From contig NZ_JSXC01000034.1 in NCBI RefSeq assembly GCF_000803215.1, forward strand, positions 174,214 to 238,213: a stretch of 64,000 bases of DNA. Direction: 5' to 3'. Origin of the DNA: Pectobacterium fontis (GTDB taxonomy: Bacteria; Pseudomonadota; Gammaproteobacteria; Enterobacterales; Enterobacteriaceae). Positions 29,874 through 38,474 of this stretch are shown piece by piece. The translations under genes were made by a program, and so were the position numbers. A model generated the notes under the pieces. That model was not told the origin of the DNA. It saw nothing but the letters and a program-made list of their open reading frames with translations, and made no database searches. The stretch's first letter is position 1. Each line of letters begins with the position of its first letter.

Positions 29874-30218
29874 TCAGCTCACAGGAACAGAAAGGGAAAC
29901 GGCGTTGCTGTCAGCCAGCACGCCCGTAATATCAACAGCCAGCTTGCCGTCGAATGTGCTCGTCAGGTTGATGGCCGTCAGCGTGATACGTGGCTCCCAG
30001 CGCAGCAGCGCCATGTAACACGCGGCCATGACCTGCAATTTCACGGCGGGGTTTTGCGGCTGGTCGATCAGCGCCGACAGCAGCGACCCGTAATCCCGGC
30101 GCATCACCCGCGACCCGACAGGTGTGATGAGAATGTCGCGCACGCTCTGGCGAATGTGCTCAAGGTCGCCGAGGGTCTGGCCACTGTCACGACTCATGCC
30201 GAGGTAACGGGCGATCAT
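29874..30218 (-). CDS. W: baseplate wedge protein gpW
   Basis: 114 residues, MIARYLGMSRDSGQTLGDLE..., a T4 gp25-like baseplate protein. It overlaps gpV by 4 nt. Confidence 0.94.
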   Translation of the reverse strand: MIARYLGMSRDSGQTLGDLEHIRQSVRDILITPVGSRVMRRDYGSLLSALIDQPQNPAVKLQVMAACYMALLRWEPRITLTAINLTSTFDGKLAVDITGVLADSNAVSLSVPVS

Positions 30219-30850
30219 AGTGGCGCACCCGTTGTGCCGCCGCTGTCGCCGGGGTGTTGATGGGTATGTAACACTTTGCCGTTTGATGACAGCGACCCGC
30301 CGGAATGCTGAATATTGCCGCGCATTTCCCCGCCTTTTTGCACTTCCAGCGTTCCCGTAATCAGCTTGTTGGTACAGACCACTTCTGGCGTGTCGAGTGT
30401 GATGCGGGTTGACGCTTTCACCGTGACCAGCGGCACCGTCGCGGTGAGGGATTCAGACGCGGTGAGTGTGGCGGTTTTAACCCCGCTGACGGTCAGCGCC
30501 CCGGTAGCGGGTTCGTACTCAATCACCGCACCGTCTGGAAAGCTGACGTGATACGCATCGGCAGAGGCTGACGGTGCGGGGTTGTCATTGGAATAGATGC
30601 CGGGGAGCACAAAGGCGGTGTCCAGTTCGCCGCCGATGGACAAGATCAACACCTGTTCACCGATGGACGGTGCCCACCAGTCGCGGGAACGCCCGGCACG
30701 GCGGGTTAACCAGTTCAACCAGCCTGTGGTCATGTCGCCAGTTTGCACCCGGCACAGGGCATCCGTGGTGTTGACGTGGGTCACGACGCCGACACGGATC
30801 AGGTTGCGCAAGAGGCGCTGAAGTTCGGTAAGGGTGGCTTGTGTTTTCAT
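30215..30850 (-). CDS. V: baseplate spike protein gpV
   Basis: 211 residues. The OB-fold domain (VGVVTHVNTTDALCRVQTGD) is followed by a beta-helical tip ending KVLHTHQHPGDSGGTTGAPL; the HTHQH histidines bind the iron ion at the membrane-piercing apex. It is the first gene of the V-W-J-I-H transcript, about 45 bp after the probable Ogr site. The first bases of this gene recur outside attR at 50562-50602. Confidence 0.95.
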   Translation of the reverse strand: MKTQATLTELQRLLRNLIRVGVVTHVNTTDALCRVQTGDMTTGWLNWLTRRAGRSRDWWAPSIGEQVLILSIGGELDTAFVLPGIYSNDNPAPSASADAYHVSFPDGAVIEYEPATGALTVSGVKTATLTASESLTATVPLVTVKASTRITLDTPEVVCTNKLITGTLEVQKGGEMRGNIQHSGGSLSSNGKVLHTHQHPGDSGGTTGAPL

Positions 30851-30893
30851 GGGGAAAGCATGCCGCCGGGGGAGAACGGCGGCAATGTGATGC

Positions 30894-30917
30894 GGTTTGC
30901 TGGTCAGTCAGACAACG
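30894..30917 (-). promoter_or_regulatory. probable Ogr-binding site of the V promoter
   Basis: On the minus strand CGTTGT-N12-CAAACC, overlapping the end of gpS. Confidence 0.55.
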
Positions 30918-31359
30918 AAAGGTGTTTAATCACCTCATTTTCCACACGGTTGATATCGGTTTCACTGAATCCCAGCAGCGGCCGTGCCTCGTATTGCACA
31001 TCGTCACCGTTGCGGCTAGGTCGATCACGCAGGCCGTAATGATGCACCCGCGCCATGCGCTGCACTCGCCCGACAAATTCCACGCTGGCCGCATCGGCAG
31101 TGCCTTTGGCTTTCAGGTATTTGGCGGTGCGCAGTTTCTGGAACATCTGACGCTTAACACGTCCCTTCTTGCCTTTGATCGTCTGTGCTTTGCGTGGGGC
31201 ATAGGCCGTGCCATCCGGTGCCTGCTGTTGTTTGATGTGCTGCTGCTGGCTACCGCGCAGGGCTTTTGCCACCGTTCCGGCCAGCTTTCGACGGCCAGAT
31301 GCTGACAGGCTGGCAAGCAGCGCGGCCAGCTTGTCGTCAAACGGTTTCAGCTCATTCAT
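30904..31359 (-). CDS. S: tail completion protein gpS
   Basis: 151 residues, basic, with MFQKLRTAKYLKAKGTADAA and RVHHYGLRDRPSRNG typical of the gpS (virion morphogenesis) family. It overlaps gpR by 8 nt. Confidence 0.92.
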   Translation of the reverse strand: MNELKPFDDKLAALLASLSASGRRKLAGTVAKALRGSQQQHIKQQQAPDGTAYAPRKAQTIKGKKGRVKRQMFQKLRTAKYLKAKGTADAASVEFVGRVQRMARVHHYGLRDRPSRNGDDVQYEARPLLGFSETDINRVENEVIKHLSLSD

Positions 31360-31807
31360 GCCACTGACTCACTAATTCGCCTTTGATATACATGGAATCT
31401 GGGCGAGTGACGGGAACAGGTAACGGCGGCTCTGGCGCGTGGGTGACGTGCAATGCCTTATCTACCGCTTTGACGATCACCCGTTCAGTGAGTTTCAGGC
31501 TGATGCTGATATCACAGCTTCCGTCATTGTTAATGTCAGCAAGGTAGGTAAACCCTTTAGGGTCACTGGTGATATTGGGCTGATTTTCCCGTAACCACGC
31601 CTGAATCGGCACCAGTAGCCAGTCGATATCGTCGGTAAAATCCGTGATGACCAGATTCAGCATGTACTGGTTCTCAAACGACAGTGACTGTGCCAGCGTT
31701 GACGCTATCGCGCCGCTGTCGATAAAGACGCGCAGCATATCCGGGTTATTTTTCAGTACCGGCACCGCATCACTTAAGGCGAGGCGCAGGCTGTTGGGTT
31801 TCAGCAT
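31352..31807 (-). CDS. R: tail completion protein gpR
   Basis: 151 residues from MLKPNSLRLALSDAVPVLKN; matches P2 gpR, which with gpS helps join heads and tails. A 15-codon upstream extension is rejected because it lies inside lysC and lacks conservation. Confidence 0.91.
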   Translation of the reverse strand: MLKPNSLRLALSDAVPVLKNNPDMLRVFIDSGAIASTLAQSLSFENQYMLNLVITDFTDDIDWLLVPIQAWLRENQPNITSDPKGFTYLADINNDGSCDISISLKLTERVIVKAVDKALHVTHAPEPPLPVPVTRPDSMYIKGELVSQWHE

Positions 31808-32060
31808 CGTGTTGTTCCTGACAGTGTTTGATGGTTTCGACCTGTAGCGCACAGCTCACCAGTGCGCTTTCCAGTTGGCGATTATCCGCGCTTACATCAC
31901 CGTTGGTTTCCGGGGAGCTGCCCGGTATCGGGCAGCTCGCTACTCTCGGACAGCCAACGTAAATAAGCGTCGGGGTTGTCAAAGGCGGGGCGGCGGTGCA
32001 GCCGCTTAATATCGTCAGGCAAAGCAGTGCCGTACCAGCGGCGCAGATCGGCATTTTCAT
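31770..32060 (-). CDS. lysC: outer-membrane spanin lipoprotein (Rz1-like, LysC)
   Basis: 96 residues with a lipobox LTILSGC (Cys 21) after a short signal peptide, then a Pro-rich mature part (TAAPPLTTPTL, CPIPGSSPE). It is encoded mostly inside the lysB frame, +1 to it, as for Rz/Rz1 pairs. The mature lipoprotein would span from the outer membrane to meet LysB and fuse the membranes in lysis. Confidence 0.88.
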   Translation of the reverse strand: MKMPICAAGTALLCLTILSGCTAAPPLTTPTLIYVGCPRVASCPIPGSSPETNGDVSADNRQLESALVSCALQVETIKHCQEQHDAETQQPAPRLK

Positions 32061-32340
32061 TAATCAGCCTCGTCATGGTTTTATCGCGGGAAGCGGCCAG
32101 TTGCCCGGCCTGTGATAGTTTCGTGCGCAGCTCCGCCTGTGCCTGTTCATTGCGCAGGGCGCTGTCTTGCAACGTTCCGATAGCGGCAGACTGAGCCAGC
32201 AGCGTGTCTTTCTGCTGGCTCAGGGTAATAGCCTGCTTGCCTAACGTGCTGTTAGCGCGGGACAGTTGCCACTTAACCACAACGAGCACGCCCAACAGGC
32301 AGGCGACTACGATGGCGAGAAACTGCGTCAGCTTACTCAT
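31897..32340 (-). CDS. lysB: inner-membrane spanin (Rz-like, LysB)
   Basis: 147 residues: one N-terminal membrane helix (FLAIVVACLLGVLVVVKW, 7-24) followed by a coiled-coil periplasmic part (QAITLSQQKDTLLAQSAAIG). It is the i-spanin partner of LysC and overlaps the endolysin gene by 4 nt. Confidence 0.9.
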   Translation of the reverse strand: MSKLTQFLAIVVACLLGVLVVVKWQLSRANSTLGKQAITLSQQKDTLLAQSAAIGTLQDSALRNEQAQAELRTKLSQAGQLAASRDKTMTRLINENADLRRWYGTALPDDIKRLHRRPAFDNPDAYLRWLSESSELPDTGQLPGNQR

Positions 32341-32825
32341 GCCAGTATTCCCCCGGCCTGCTGGTACACCTGAAGCAGCTTATCAATGTTGTGTTCACGC
32401 TGGCCGTAACCTGCACCCGGCAACGACGCCCAGATATTCCGGCACTTGGAAATCGCCCGTTCAATGTCACCACGCTCGATATCATCCAGCGCCCGGCGCT
32501 CGCTGATTAGCTGCACGGCGAGTCTGTCCTGCGACGCGGGGCTAAAATCCGGCAGCGCCATCTGTTTCTGATAATGTGGCCAGAACAGATAAAGCTGCTG
32601 GTAACGCCCGGATGCGGTGGACTTCTCGCCCCGGCGGTTAAACACCTTTGCCGGACGACCCGCTGCGAACGGGTGATCGCGGTAGTCGGTGAAAATTTCC
32701 GGCCTGCCGTCCAGTCCGGTAACAATCACGTCATAGCCGTTATTACGCGTTAAAGGATGTTTAGCCGTTCCTTCGGAAAAGGCCAGCATGTCCAGAAAGG
32801 CTGTCAGATTTTTACTGTTCGCCAT
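32337..32825 (-). CDS. endolysin, lambda R-type lytic transglycosylase
   Basis: 162 residues, similar to lambda R over the whole length: FLDMLAFSEGT (Glu 18 is the catalytic residue), TRNNGYDVIV, SASGRYQQL with the substitution for GAGRYQ, and NIWASLPGAGYGQ. P2 itself has the same type of enzyme (gpK). It cuts glycan strands by forming 1,6-anhydro ends. Confidence 0.92.
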   Translation of the reverse strand: MANSKNLTAFLDMLAFSEGTAKHPLTRNNGYDVIVTGLDGRPEIFTDYRDHPFAAGRPAKVFNRRGEKSTASGRYQQLYLFWPHYQKQMALPDFSPASQDRLAVQLISERRALDDIERGDIERAISKCRNIWASLPGAGYGQREHNIDKLLQVYQQAGGILA

Positions 32826-33105
32826 CGGTTTTCTTCCTCTTGTCCAACTGACTTTTAATCAGCAACTCAATCGCCTGATAGCCCGCGATTCCCAACGCGG
32901 CACCGATGCCATTGATGGCAACGGGTGACAGGTTGGGAAACTGTACCAACGCCACACCCGCTACCATCGACACAAAGCCGCCCAGCAGCACGCGACCAAT
33001 AAACAGGCGCAGCGTGACAGGCTCCCCGCCTGCCAGCACTTTTCCGACGACAATCAGCGCGCCGATCAGGAATAAAGACAAAATACTTTTATCGGGTTCG
33101 TTCAC
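32812..33105 (-). CDS. Y: holin, P2 gpY type
   Basis: 97 residues with three membrane segments (SILSLFLIGALIVVGKVL, LFIGRVLLGGFVSMVAGVAL, VAINGIGAALGIAGYQAI) and a charged tail LDKRKKTDGEQ. It closely follows P2 gpY. It overlaps the endolysin gene by 14 nt. Confidence 0.93.
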   Translation of the reverse strand: MNEPDKSILSLFLIGALIVVGKVLAGGEPVTLRLFIGRVLLGGFVSMVAGVALVQFPNLSPVAINGIGAALGIAGYQAIELLIKSQLDKRKKTDGEQ

Positions 33106-33108
33106 GGT

Positions 33109-33312
33109 TCACTCCCATAACTGAACGGATTCACGGACAGGGGCGCTGGCAATATCCGGCAGTGTCACTGCGGTGCCGTGAGGCAAGATCGCCCCGAATT
33201 CGGCCAGCCCCGGATTAGCGGCTAATACCGCCTCAACGGCACCCCGCGTGCGTCCGTAATGGCGATAACAGAGGGCATCTAACGTGTCGCCCTGCTGTGC
33301 GATAACGTTCAT
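33109..33312 (-). CDS. X: tail protein gpX
   Basis: 67 residues, MNVIAQQGDTLDALCYRHYG..., a LysM-like small tail protein of P2 type. It abuts gpL (shared base at 33312). Confidence 0.93.
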   Translation of the reverse strand: MNVIAQQGDTLDALCYRHYGRTRGAVEAVLAANPGLAEFGAILPHGTAVTLPDIASAPVRESVQLWE

Positions 33313-33815
33313 CAGATATGCCCGATGATGCAGCGGGGCTTATCCTGCAACTGACTGATTGACCAGCGCGCATCGCGCCACAGTTCATCAATCGTGCCGT
33401 CGAGCGCATCGGCCTTGCGGTCGCCTTTGGCGCTGGCGTCATAGCCCCGGTAGCGCTCGTACAACGTCGCTGTGGTAATGGCGCTGACCGCACGCAGATA
33501 GTGATGATGTTTTTCGCTCTGGCCGTCGAGCCGCTCAGCCGGAACGGCGGCAAGCGTGGTAAACCCTGCCGCCACCTGCGCCTTGCGGTACTCGAACAGT
33601 TCGGCATTGACTTCGGAAATCGCGGTTAATGCCGCATGGCGCAGGCGCTCCGGCGTAACAGTGTTCTCAAGACGCATCAGCGTACGCAGCGTTCCCGGCT
33701 CCACATCCGGCCAGAAGAAGGTGTTCTCGATAACTGCATCCTGTTTCTCGGGCACAGGGATAACCACCGCATCCGGGCGTGGCTCCGCTTTCGCGGGGAA
33801 AATCATTGTCGTCAT
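33312..33815 (-). CDS. L: head completion/stabilisation protein gpL
   Basis: 167 residues; NTFFWPDVEPGTLRTLMRLE and YLRAVSAITTATLYERYRGY match P2 gpL, which closes the filled head. About 90 bp without a gene separate it from gpM. Confidence 0.93.
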   Translation of the reverse strand: MTTMIFPAKAEPRPDAVVIPVPEKQDAVIENTFFWPDVEPGTLRTLMRLENTVTPERLRHAALTAISEVNAELFEYRKAQVAAGFTTLAAVPAERLDGQSEKHHHYLRAVSAITTATLYERYRGYDASAKGDRKADALDGTIDELWRDARWSISQLQDKPRCIIGHI

Positions 33816-33906
33816 GACAACCTCTGAATAGGTGGGCGGTGGACACAGGCACAGAAAACAGTGAACTGTTCCGGCCTGTGTGCCGCCCGGCGCGGGGCGC
33901 GTTGGG

Positions 33907-34566
33907 TTAACGGCTGGCCGCTGCTTTGCGCAGCGCGGTTTCCAGCCGCTCTATGTCTTTTTTCACACCGCTTCGGCTATCAAGCTGAAAGGCGCGTTTC
34001 AGGTGAAACAGGGCTTGCTCCGGCTTACCGCTGCGCAATATCAGGCCGATGATTTTGTGCAGCTTGGCGCGCACCTGATCGGGCATGTCTTCCGCATCGG
34101 TCAGCGTCAACGTGTCGATCAGCAGGTCAATGTTGAGCGACTGCCCGGCGGTATGGGCGCGGGTTGCGGCGTCGGCGACTTCCTCGGCTAACAGGTACGG
34201 CGTCGGGCGGGTGTAACCCTCCGGCATCACCAGTTTGTGCTGGAGTGCATAACGGGCAATCTCCAGCGCGCCGGGGACGTCTCCGGCATCGAGCTTCCAC
34301 ACCATGACCGTCATCAATACCGCGTCCTGTGCGCCGCGACCGTTGGCGAGTACGCCCGCCACCCACGGGGCATACGTGGGCAACAGACCGCTTTTCATCT
34401 CAGCTTTACGCTCTACTGAGCGCACCTGTTTTAGCGTGCGTTTGTCAGCCGCAAGCCGGAACAACATTTGCTCGTATCCGGTGGCCTGTCGCAGCGGATC
34501 ATTCTCCCGCCGCGACGCCATCGCCGCTGATACCCGCATCATGTGACGCTGGGCAGGGCTTAGCAT
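33907..34566 (-). CDS. M: terminase small (endonuclease) subunit gpM
   Basis: 219 residues starting MLSPAQRHMMRVSAAMASRR, as P2 gpM. It recognises cos DNA and, with gpP, cleaves and starts packaging. Confidence 0.93.
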   Translation of the reverse strand: MLSPAQRHMMRVSAAMASRRENDPLRQATGYEQMLFRLAADKRTLKQVRSVERKAEMKSGLLPTYAPWVAGVLANGRGAQDAVLMTVMVWKLDAGDVPGALEIARYALQHKLVMPEGYTRPTPYLLAEEVADAATRAHTAGQSLNIDLLIDTLTLTDAEDMPDQVRAKLHKIIGLILRSGKPEQALFHLKRAFQLDSRSGVKKDIERLETALRKAAASR

Positions 34567-34569
34567 GAC

Positions 34570-35661
34570 TTAGTCTCCCGCTTTGGCTTTCGCGTCTTTG
34601 GTTTTCTCTTCCTCGGTGCGGAAATCACCTAGCACAATATTTTCAATCAGACAGCCACAGTCGTAATCTTCCACCACGTAATCCTGTTTAATGGATTCGT
34701 AGTTTTCAATACGGTCACGCTTGGCGTTCTCTTCGAGGTGGCGACGGTGGCTGTCGTCCATGTAGTAAATCGACAGGTTATCCAGACGGGTGATCAACAA
34801 CGCGTTAGCCGGGAAATAGGGCACGCGCACGGCGGGTAAATTGCCGATACGCTTCTGGCTGATGATCACGTCAGCGGCCAGCGTTTCGCTATTAGGCTGC
34901 TGTTGGTTGACCAGCGGGAAATACTTATCAGCCAGCAACTGACGGCCACAAATCACCACCAAGTCAGGGTCTTCCTGGTGCCATTCGGCGATCATGCTGT
35001 TGGTTGCATCCATTACCAGCGCATCGAGCGTGACATATGCAGCCGCTTCACCCAGGCCAACGCGGATTTTTTCAAAAATCACCGTGCCATCTTCTTCCGT
35101 TTCCTTATCCATGACTCGCTGGGGGGATTCGTTGCGGTATTTCTGCAACCAGCCCACGGCCACGTCCTGCAATAACGGATTTTTAGCGCGGTCAGAGGTC
35201 GCCGCACGTTTCACACCGTGCCATCCGGCCATGATGTAATCCAGCGACTGACGTTTGGCGATGGCGTTACGTAAACGTAACTGGAAATCCTGAAAACGCG
35301 CCCACAGGTCGAGGGTGTTGTAGCGGATATGGAAATCAAAGTTCATCTGTTCGCATTTGTACTGGCGCGCTTCCAGACTCAGTAAATCAGCGGTTTCGCG
35401 CTCGTCACCGTTTGAGGTGTCCGTTGTGCTGGCAACTGACCCGGACACGCCGAGGCCGATTTTTTCCCCGGTCAACTCGGCAACAGGCACGATATTGATG
35501 CGGGTCAGGAAGTCGGACGACTCTTGCACCACTTCCATCAGTGACTGCGTGACGGACGGCTCAACGCTGAATTTTTTGCTCAGCGTTTCCACCTCAACGC
35601 CGTTGATGCTGGCAAGCTGCGTCAGGTAGGCATTAAATTTAAAACGGGTTTCTTTACGCAT
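34570..35661 (-). CDS. N: major capsid protein gpN
   Basis: 363 residues, MRKETRFKFNAYLTQLASIN..., full-length match to P2 gpN (HK97 fold). P2 N is cleaved by gpO; a similar processing is expected here. It is 3 bp upstream of gpM. Confidence 0.96.
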   Translation of the reverse strand: MRKETRFKFNAYLTQLASINGVEVETLSKKFSVEPSVTQSLMEVVQESSDFLTRINIVPVAELTGEKIGLGVSGSVASTTDTSNGDERETADLLSLEARQYKCEQMNFDFHIRYNTLDLWARFQDFQLRLRNAIAKRQSLDYIMAGWHGVKRAATSDRAKNPLLQDVAVGWLQKYRNESPQRVMDKETEEDGTVIFEKIRVGLGEAAAYVTLDALVMDATNSMIAEWHQEDPDLVVICGRQLLADKYFPLVNQQQPNSETLAADVIISQKRIGNLPAVRVPYFPANALLITRLDNLSIYYMDDSHRRHLEENAKRDRIENYESIKQDYVVEDYDCGCLIENIVLGDFRTEEEKTKDAKAKAGD

Positions 35662-35710
35662 TGTTTTTCCTGTTCTTTCTGAAAAAGGGATTCGAGGGGC
35701 AGCGCCCCGG

Positions 35711-36565
35711 TTAGCAGTTGGTCAGCAGTGAGGTTTCACCGTCGCCACCTGTAGCCGGGGGGCGACGTTTCTGTGACAGGCTTTCTGTGCCGTCCAGCGT
35801 GGCTTTGAGATCGGCGAACTGCTGTTCATTGGCACTCAGCTTCTGCGTCAGCGTGGCAATATCCTGCTGTTGGCGTTGCTCAAGCTGGGTAAAGCGTTGC
35901 TCCACGCTGTCGGCGTTGGTCTGCACCTGCCCGGCCACTTCGGCCACGGCCTCATGCACATCATTAAAACGGGCGTCGTCGCTGGACTGCTTGCGGCCAA
36001 ACAGGGCTTTCACGCGAGTTAACAACGTCAGTTCTGCGTCCGGCAGATCGTCAAACTCCAGCGTCACCTCGGTAGCGACAGAAAAGAGGTTTTCCGGGGA
36101 GGATTTACGGGTAGCAAGCGGATTTTGTTTTGCCTTTGCACTGAATTCCAACATTTCCGTGCCTAGACTGGCTGGATCGTCAGTGACGGCCAGACCGACC
36201 AGATAGGCTTTGCCTGTGTTGGCAAAATTGGGCTGGATTTCCATGGAGGTATAGACCTTTTGCGAGGCCTTATTCAGGGCGATCAGCTCGTCAGTCGGGG
36301 TGATTTTGGCAAACAGCGCCAGTTTTCCTTTGAGTGCCGAATCATCATCAATCTTTTCCGCTTTCAGCTCGACCACATCGCCGTAGCGACGAAACGGGCT
36401 ATCGGGCAGCAAGCCTTTCAGGTGTTCAAGGTTGATGCGGCAACCATAGACACGCGGATCAAACGTCTCCGCCATATGTTGAATATCATTTGCATCAATG
36501 ATGCGGCCATCGCAAGTGTCACCTTCGACACCAACGCGGAACCACTTAGAAACTTTCTTTGCCAT
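35711..36565 (-). CDS. O: capsid scaffolding protein and protease gpO
   Basis: 284 residues from MAKKVSKWFRVGVEGDTCDG, the same length as P2 gpO. The N-terminal half is the serine protease (INLEHLKG with the His, and KVYTSMEIQPNF with the Ser); the C-terminal half is a scaffold with coiled coil (QLEQRQQQDIATLTQKLSAN). The longer frame from 36631 is rejected since it begins inside the promoter region. Confidence 0.94.
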   Translation of the reverse strand: MAKKVSKWFRVGVEGDTCDGRIIDANDIQHMAETFDPRVYGCRINLEHLKGLLPDSPFRRYGDVVELKAEKIDDDSALKGKLALFAKITPTDELIALNKASQKVYTSMEIQPNFANTGKAYLVGLAVTDDPASLGTEMLEFSAKAKQNPLATRKSSPENLFSVATEVTLEFDDLPDAELTLLTRVKALFGRKQSSDDARFNDVHEAVAEVAGQVQTNADSVEQRFTQLEQRQQQDIATLTQKLSANEQQFADLKATLDGTESLSQKRRPPATGGDGETSLLTNC

Positions 36566-36635
36566 TTTCTCATCCGTTGTTTGCGGGAAGTCGGGGCGAG
36601 TATCCGGCGTGACACCCTGCCGTGCCATCAATCAC

Positions 36636-36659
36636 GGTTCGCTAACCGTTGGCACAACA
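36636..36659 (-). promoter_or_regulatory. probable Ogr-binding site of the O promoter
   Basis: On the minus strand TGTTGT-N12-CGAACC between the divergent genes O and P, 71-94 bp before gpO. It shares TGTTGTGCCA with the FI site. Confidence 0.6.
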
Positions 36660-36704
36660 AGGGGTTAAGGCGGTGAAGGGGGGCGCTGACGTAGCCTTGC
36701 TGTC

Positions 36705-38474
36705 ATGAATACCGCCATCGATACCACCCTCATCAGCGACCCACGACGACAAGCCGCCTTGCTCTATTGGCAGGGCTTTTCGGTACGTCAGATTGGGGAA
36801 ATGCTGAACCAGAAAACGCCGACCGTTCAGAGCTGGAAGCAGCGCGACGGCTGGGACGCTATCGCCCCGGTATCGCGTGTGGAAGCCAGTCTGGAAGCAC
36901 GGTTGATCCAGCTCATCATGAAGACGAAAAAGGAGGGGCATGACTACAAAGAAATCGACCTGTTAGGCCGTCAGATTGAGCGGCTGGCGCGGGTAAACCG
37001 CTACAGCCAGACGGGTAACGAGGCCGATCTCAATCCCAACGTGCGCAACCGCAACAAGGGGGAACGTAAGGCACCGGAAAAGAACGCGTTCAGTGATGCA
37101 GCCATTGAGAAGCTGAACGACATTTTCCTGAGTGAGATTTTCGAATACCAGCGCGGCTGGCATCAGGCCGGGCTACAGCACCGTATCCGCAATATCCTGA
37201 AATCGCGTCAGATTGGGGCGACGTTCTATTTTGCGCGAGAAGCGCTGATTGATGCGCTCATCACCGGGCGTAATCAGATTTTCCTGTCAGCGAGTAAGGC
37301 GCAGGCGCACGTCTTTAAAAACTACATTATCGACTTTGCCCGGCTGGTCGATGTTGACCTGAAAGGCGATCCGATGGTGCTGCCCAACGGGGCGCGCCTG
37401 TTCTTCCTCGGCACCAACATTCGCACCGCGCAGAGCTACACGGGAAATCTGTATCTGGATGAATATTTCTGGATACCCAAGTTTCAGGAACTGCGCAAGG
37501 TCGCCAGCGGCATGTCGTTGCATAAGAAATGGCGCAGCACGTATTTCTCCACGCCGTCGAGTCTGGCACACAGCGCCTATCCGTTCTGGTCGGGCGAGCT
37601 ATTCAACAAGGGACGCAGCAACAAAGCCGATCACCTTCATCTGGATTTAAGCCATGCCAACCTTTCCGACGGCGTGTTGTGCGGCGACGGCCAGTGGCGG
37701 CAGATTGTGACGGTAGAAGATGCGCTGGCCGGGGGCTGCAACCTGTTCGACCTTGACCAGCTCACGCTGGAATACAGCCCGGCAGAGTATCAAAACCTGC
37801 TGATGTGCGAGTTTGTCGATGATAAGGCGTCGGTGTTCCCGTTTGAGGAATTACAGCGCTGCATGGTCGATGCGCTGGAAGAGTGGGAGGACTTTAACCC
37901 TTACGCGCTGCGCCCGTTTGCCTATAAACCTGTCTGGATTGGTTACGACCCGTCGCACACAGGCGACAGCGCAGGCTGTGTGGTACTGGCACCGCCACAG
38001 GCACCGGGCGGTAAATTCCGCATTCTGGAGCGCTTCCAGTGGAAAGGCATGGACTTTGCCGCACAGGCCGACGCTATCAAGCTGCTGACGGAAAAATACA
38101 TCGTCGAATACATCGGCATTGATGCAACGGGGATTGGTCAGGGCGTGTACCAACTGGTACGGGGATTCTTCCCGGCGGCACGCGAAATCAAATATTCCCC
38201 GGAAATCAAAACCGCGATGGTACTCAAGGCAAAAGACACCATCACTAGCGGGCGGCTGGAGTACGACACCAGCCACACCGACATCACCCAATCGTTTATG
38301 GCCATACGCAAAACCATGACGGCCAGTGGCAACCGTACCACTTATGAAGCCAGCCGCAGCGAGGAAATCAGCCACGCCGATGTGGCATGGGCAACCATGC
38401 ACGCGCTGTTAAACGAACCCCTGACCGCGATCAACGGTCATGTCCCTGTCAGCATTTTGGACTTTAACGAATGA
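36705..38474 (+). CDS. P: terminase large subunit gpP (ATPase and nuclease)
   Basis: 589 residues. An N-terminal HTH (RQIGEMLNQKTPTVQSWKQR, about 27-46) is followed by the ATPase with the deviant Walker A KSRQIGAT (about 166-173) and Walker B LYLDEYFW (about 249-256), then the RNase H-like nuclease with acidic residues in GYDPSHTG (about 412), GIDATG (about 470) and SHADVAW (about 555). It translocates DNA into the prohead. The stop overlaps the next gene by 4 nt. Confidence 0.95.
   Translation: MNTAIDTTLISDPRRQAALLYWQGFSVRQIGEMLNQKTPTVQSWKQRDGWDAIAPVSRVEASLEARLIQLIMKTKKEGHDYKEIDLLGRQIERLARVNRYSQTGNEADLNPNVRNRNKGERKAPEKNAFSDAAIEKLNDIFLSEIFEYQRGWHQAGLQHRIRNILKSRQIGATFYFAREALIDALITGRNQIFLSASKAQAHVFKNYIIDFARLVDVDLKGDPMVLPNGARLFFLGTNIRTAQSYTGNLYLDEYFWIPKFQELRKVASGMSLHKKWRSTYFSTPSSLAHSAYPFWSGELFNKGRSNKADHLHLDLSHANLSDGVLCGDGQWRQIVTVEDALAGGCNLFDLDQLTLEYSPAEYQNLLMCEFVDDKASVFPFEELQRCMVDALEEWEDFNPYALRPFAYKPVWIGYDPSHTGDSAGCVVLAPPQAPGGKFRILERFQWKGMDFAAQADAIKLLTEKYIVEYIGIDATGIGQGVYQLVRGFFPAAREIKYSPEIKTAMVLKAKDTITSGRLEYDTSHTDITQSFMAIRKTMTASGNRTTYEASRSEEISHADVAWATMHALLNEPLTAINGHVPVSILDFNE

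Noticed and set aside
36575..36598. CGTTGT at 36575 as a plus-strand Ogr site for gpP
   Set aside because: The second half (expected near 36593) reads GGGGCG and does not fit the consensus of the other three sites.
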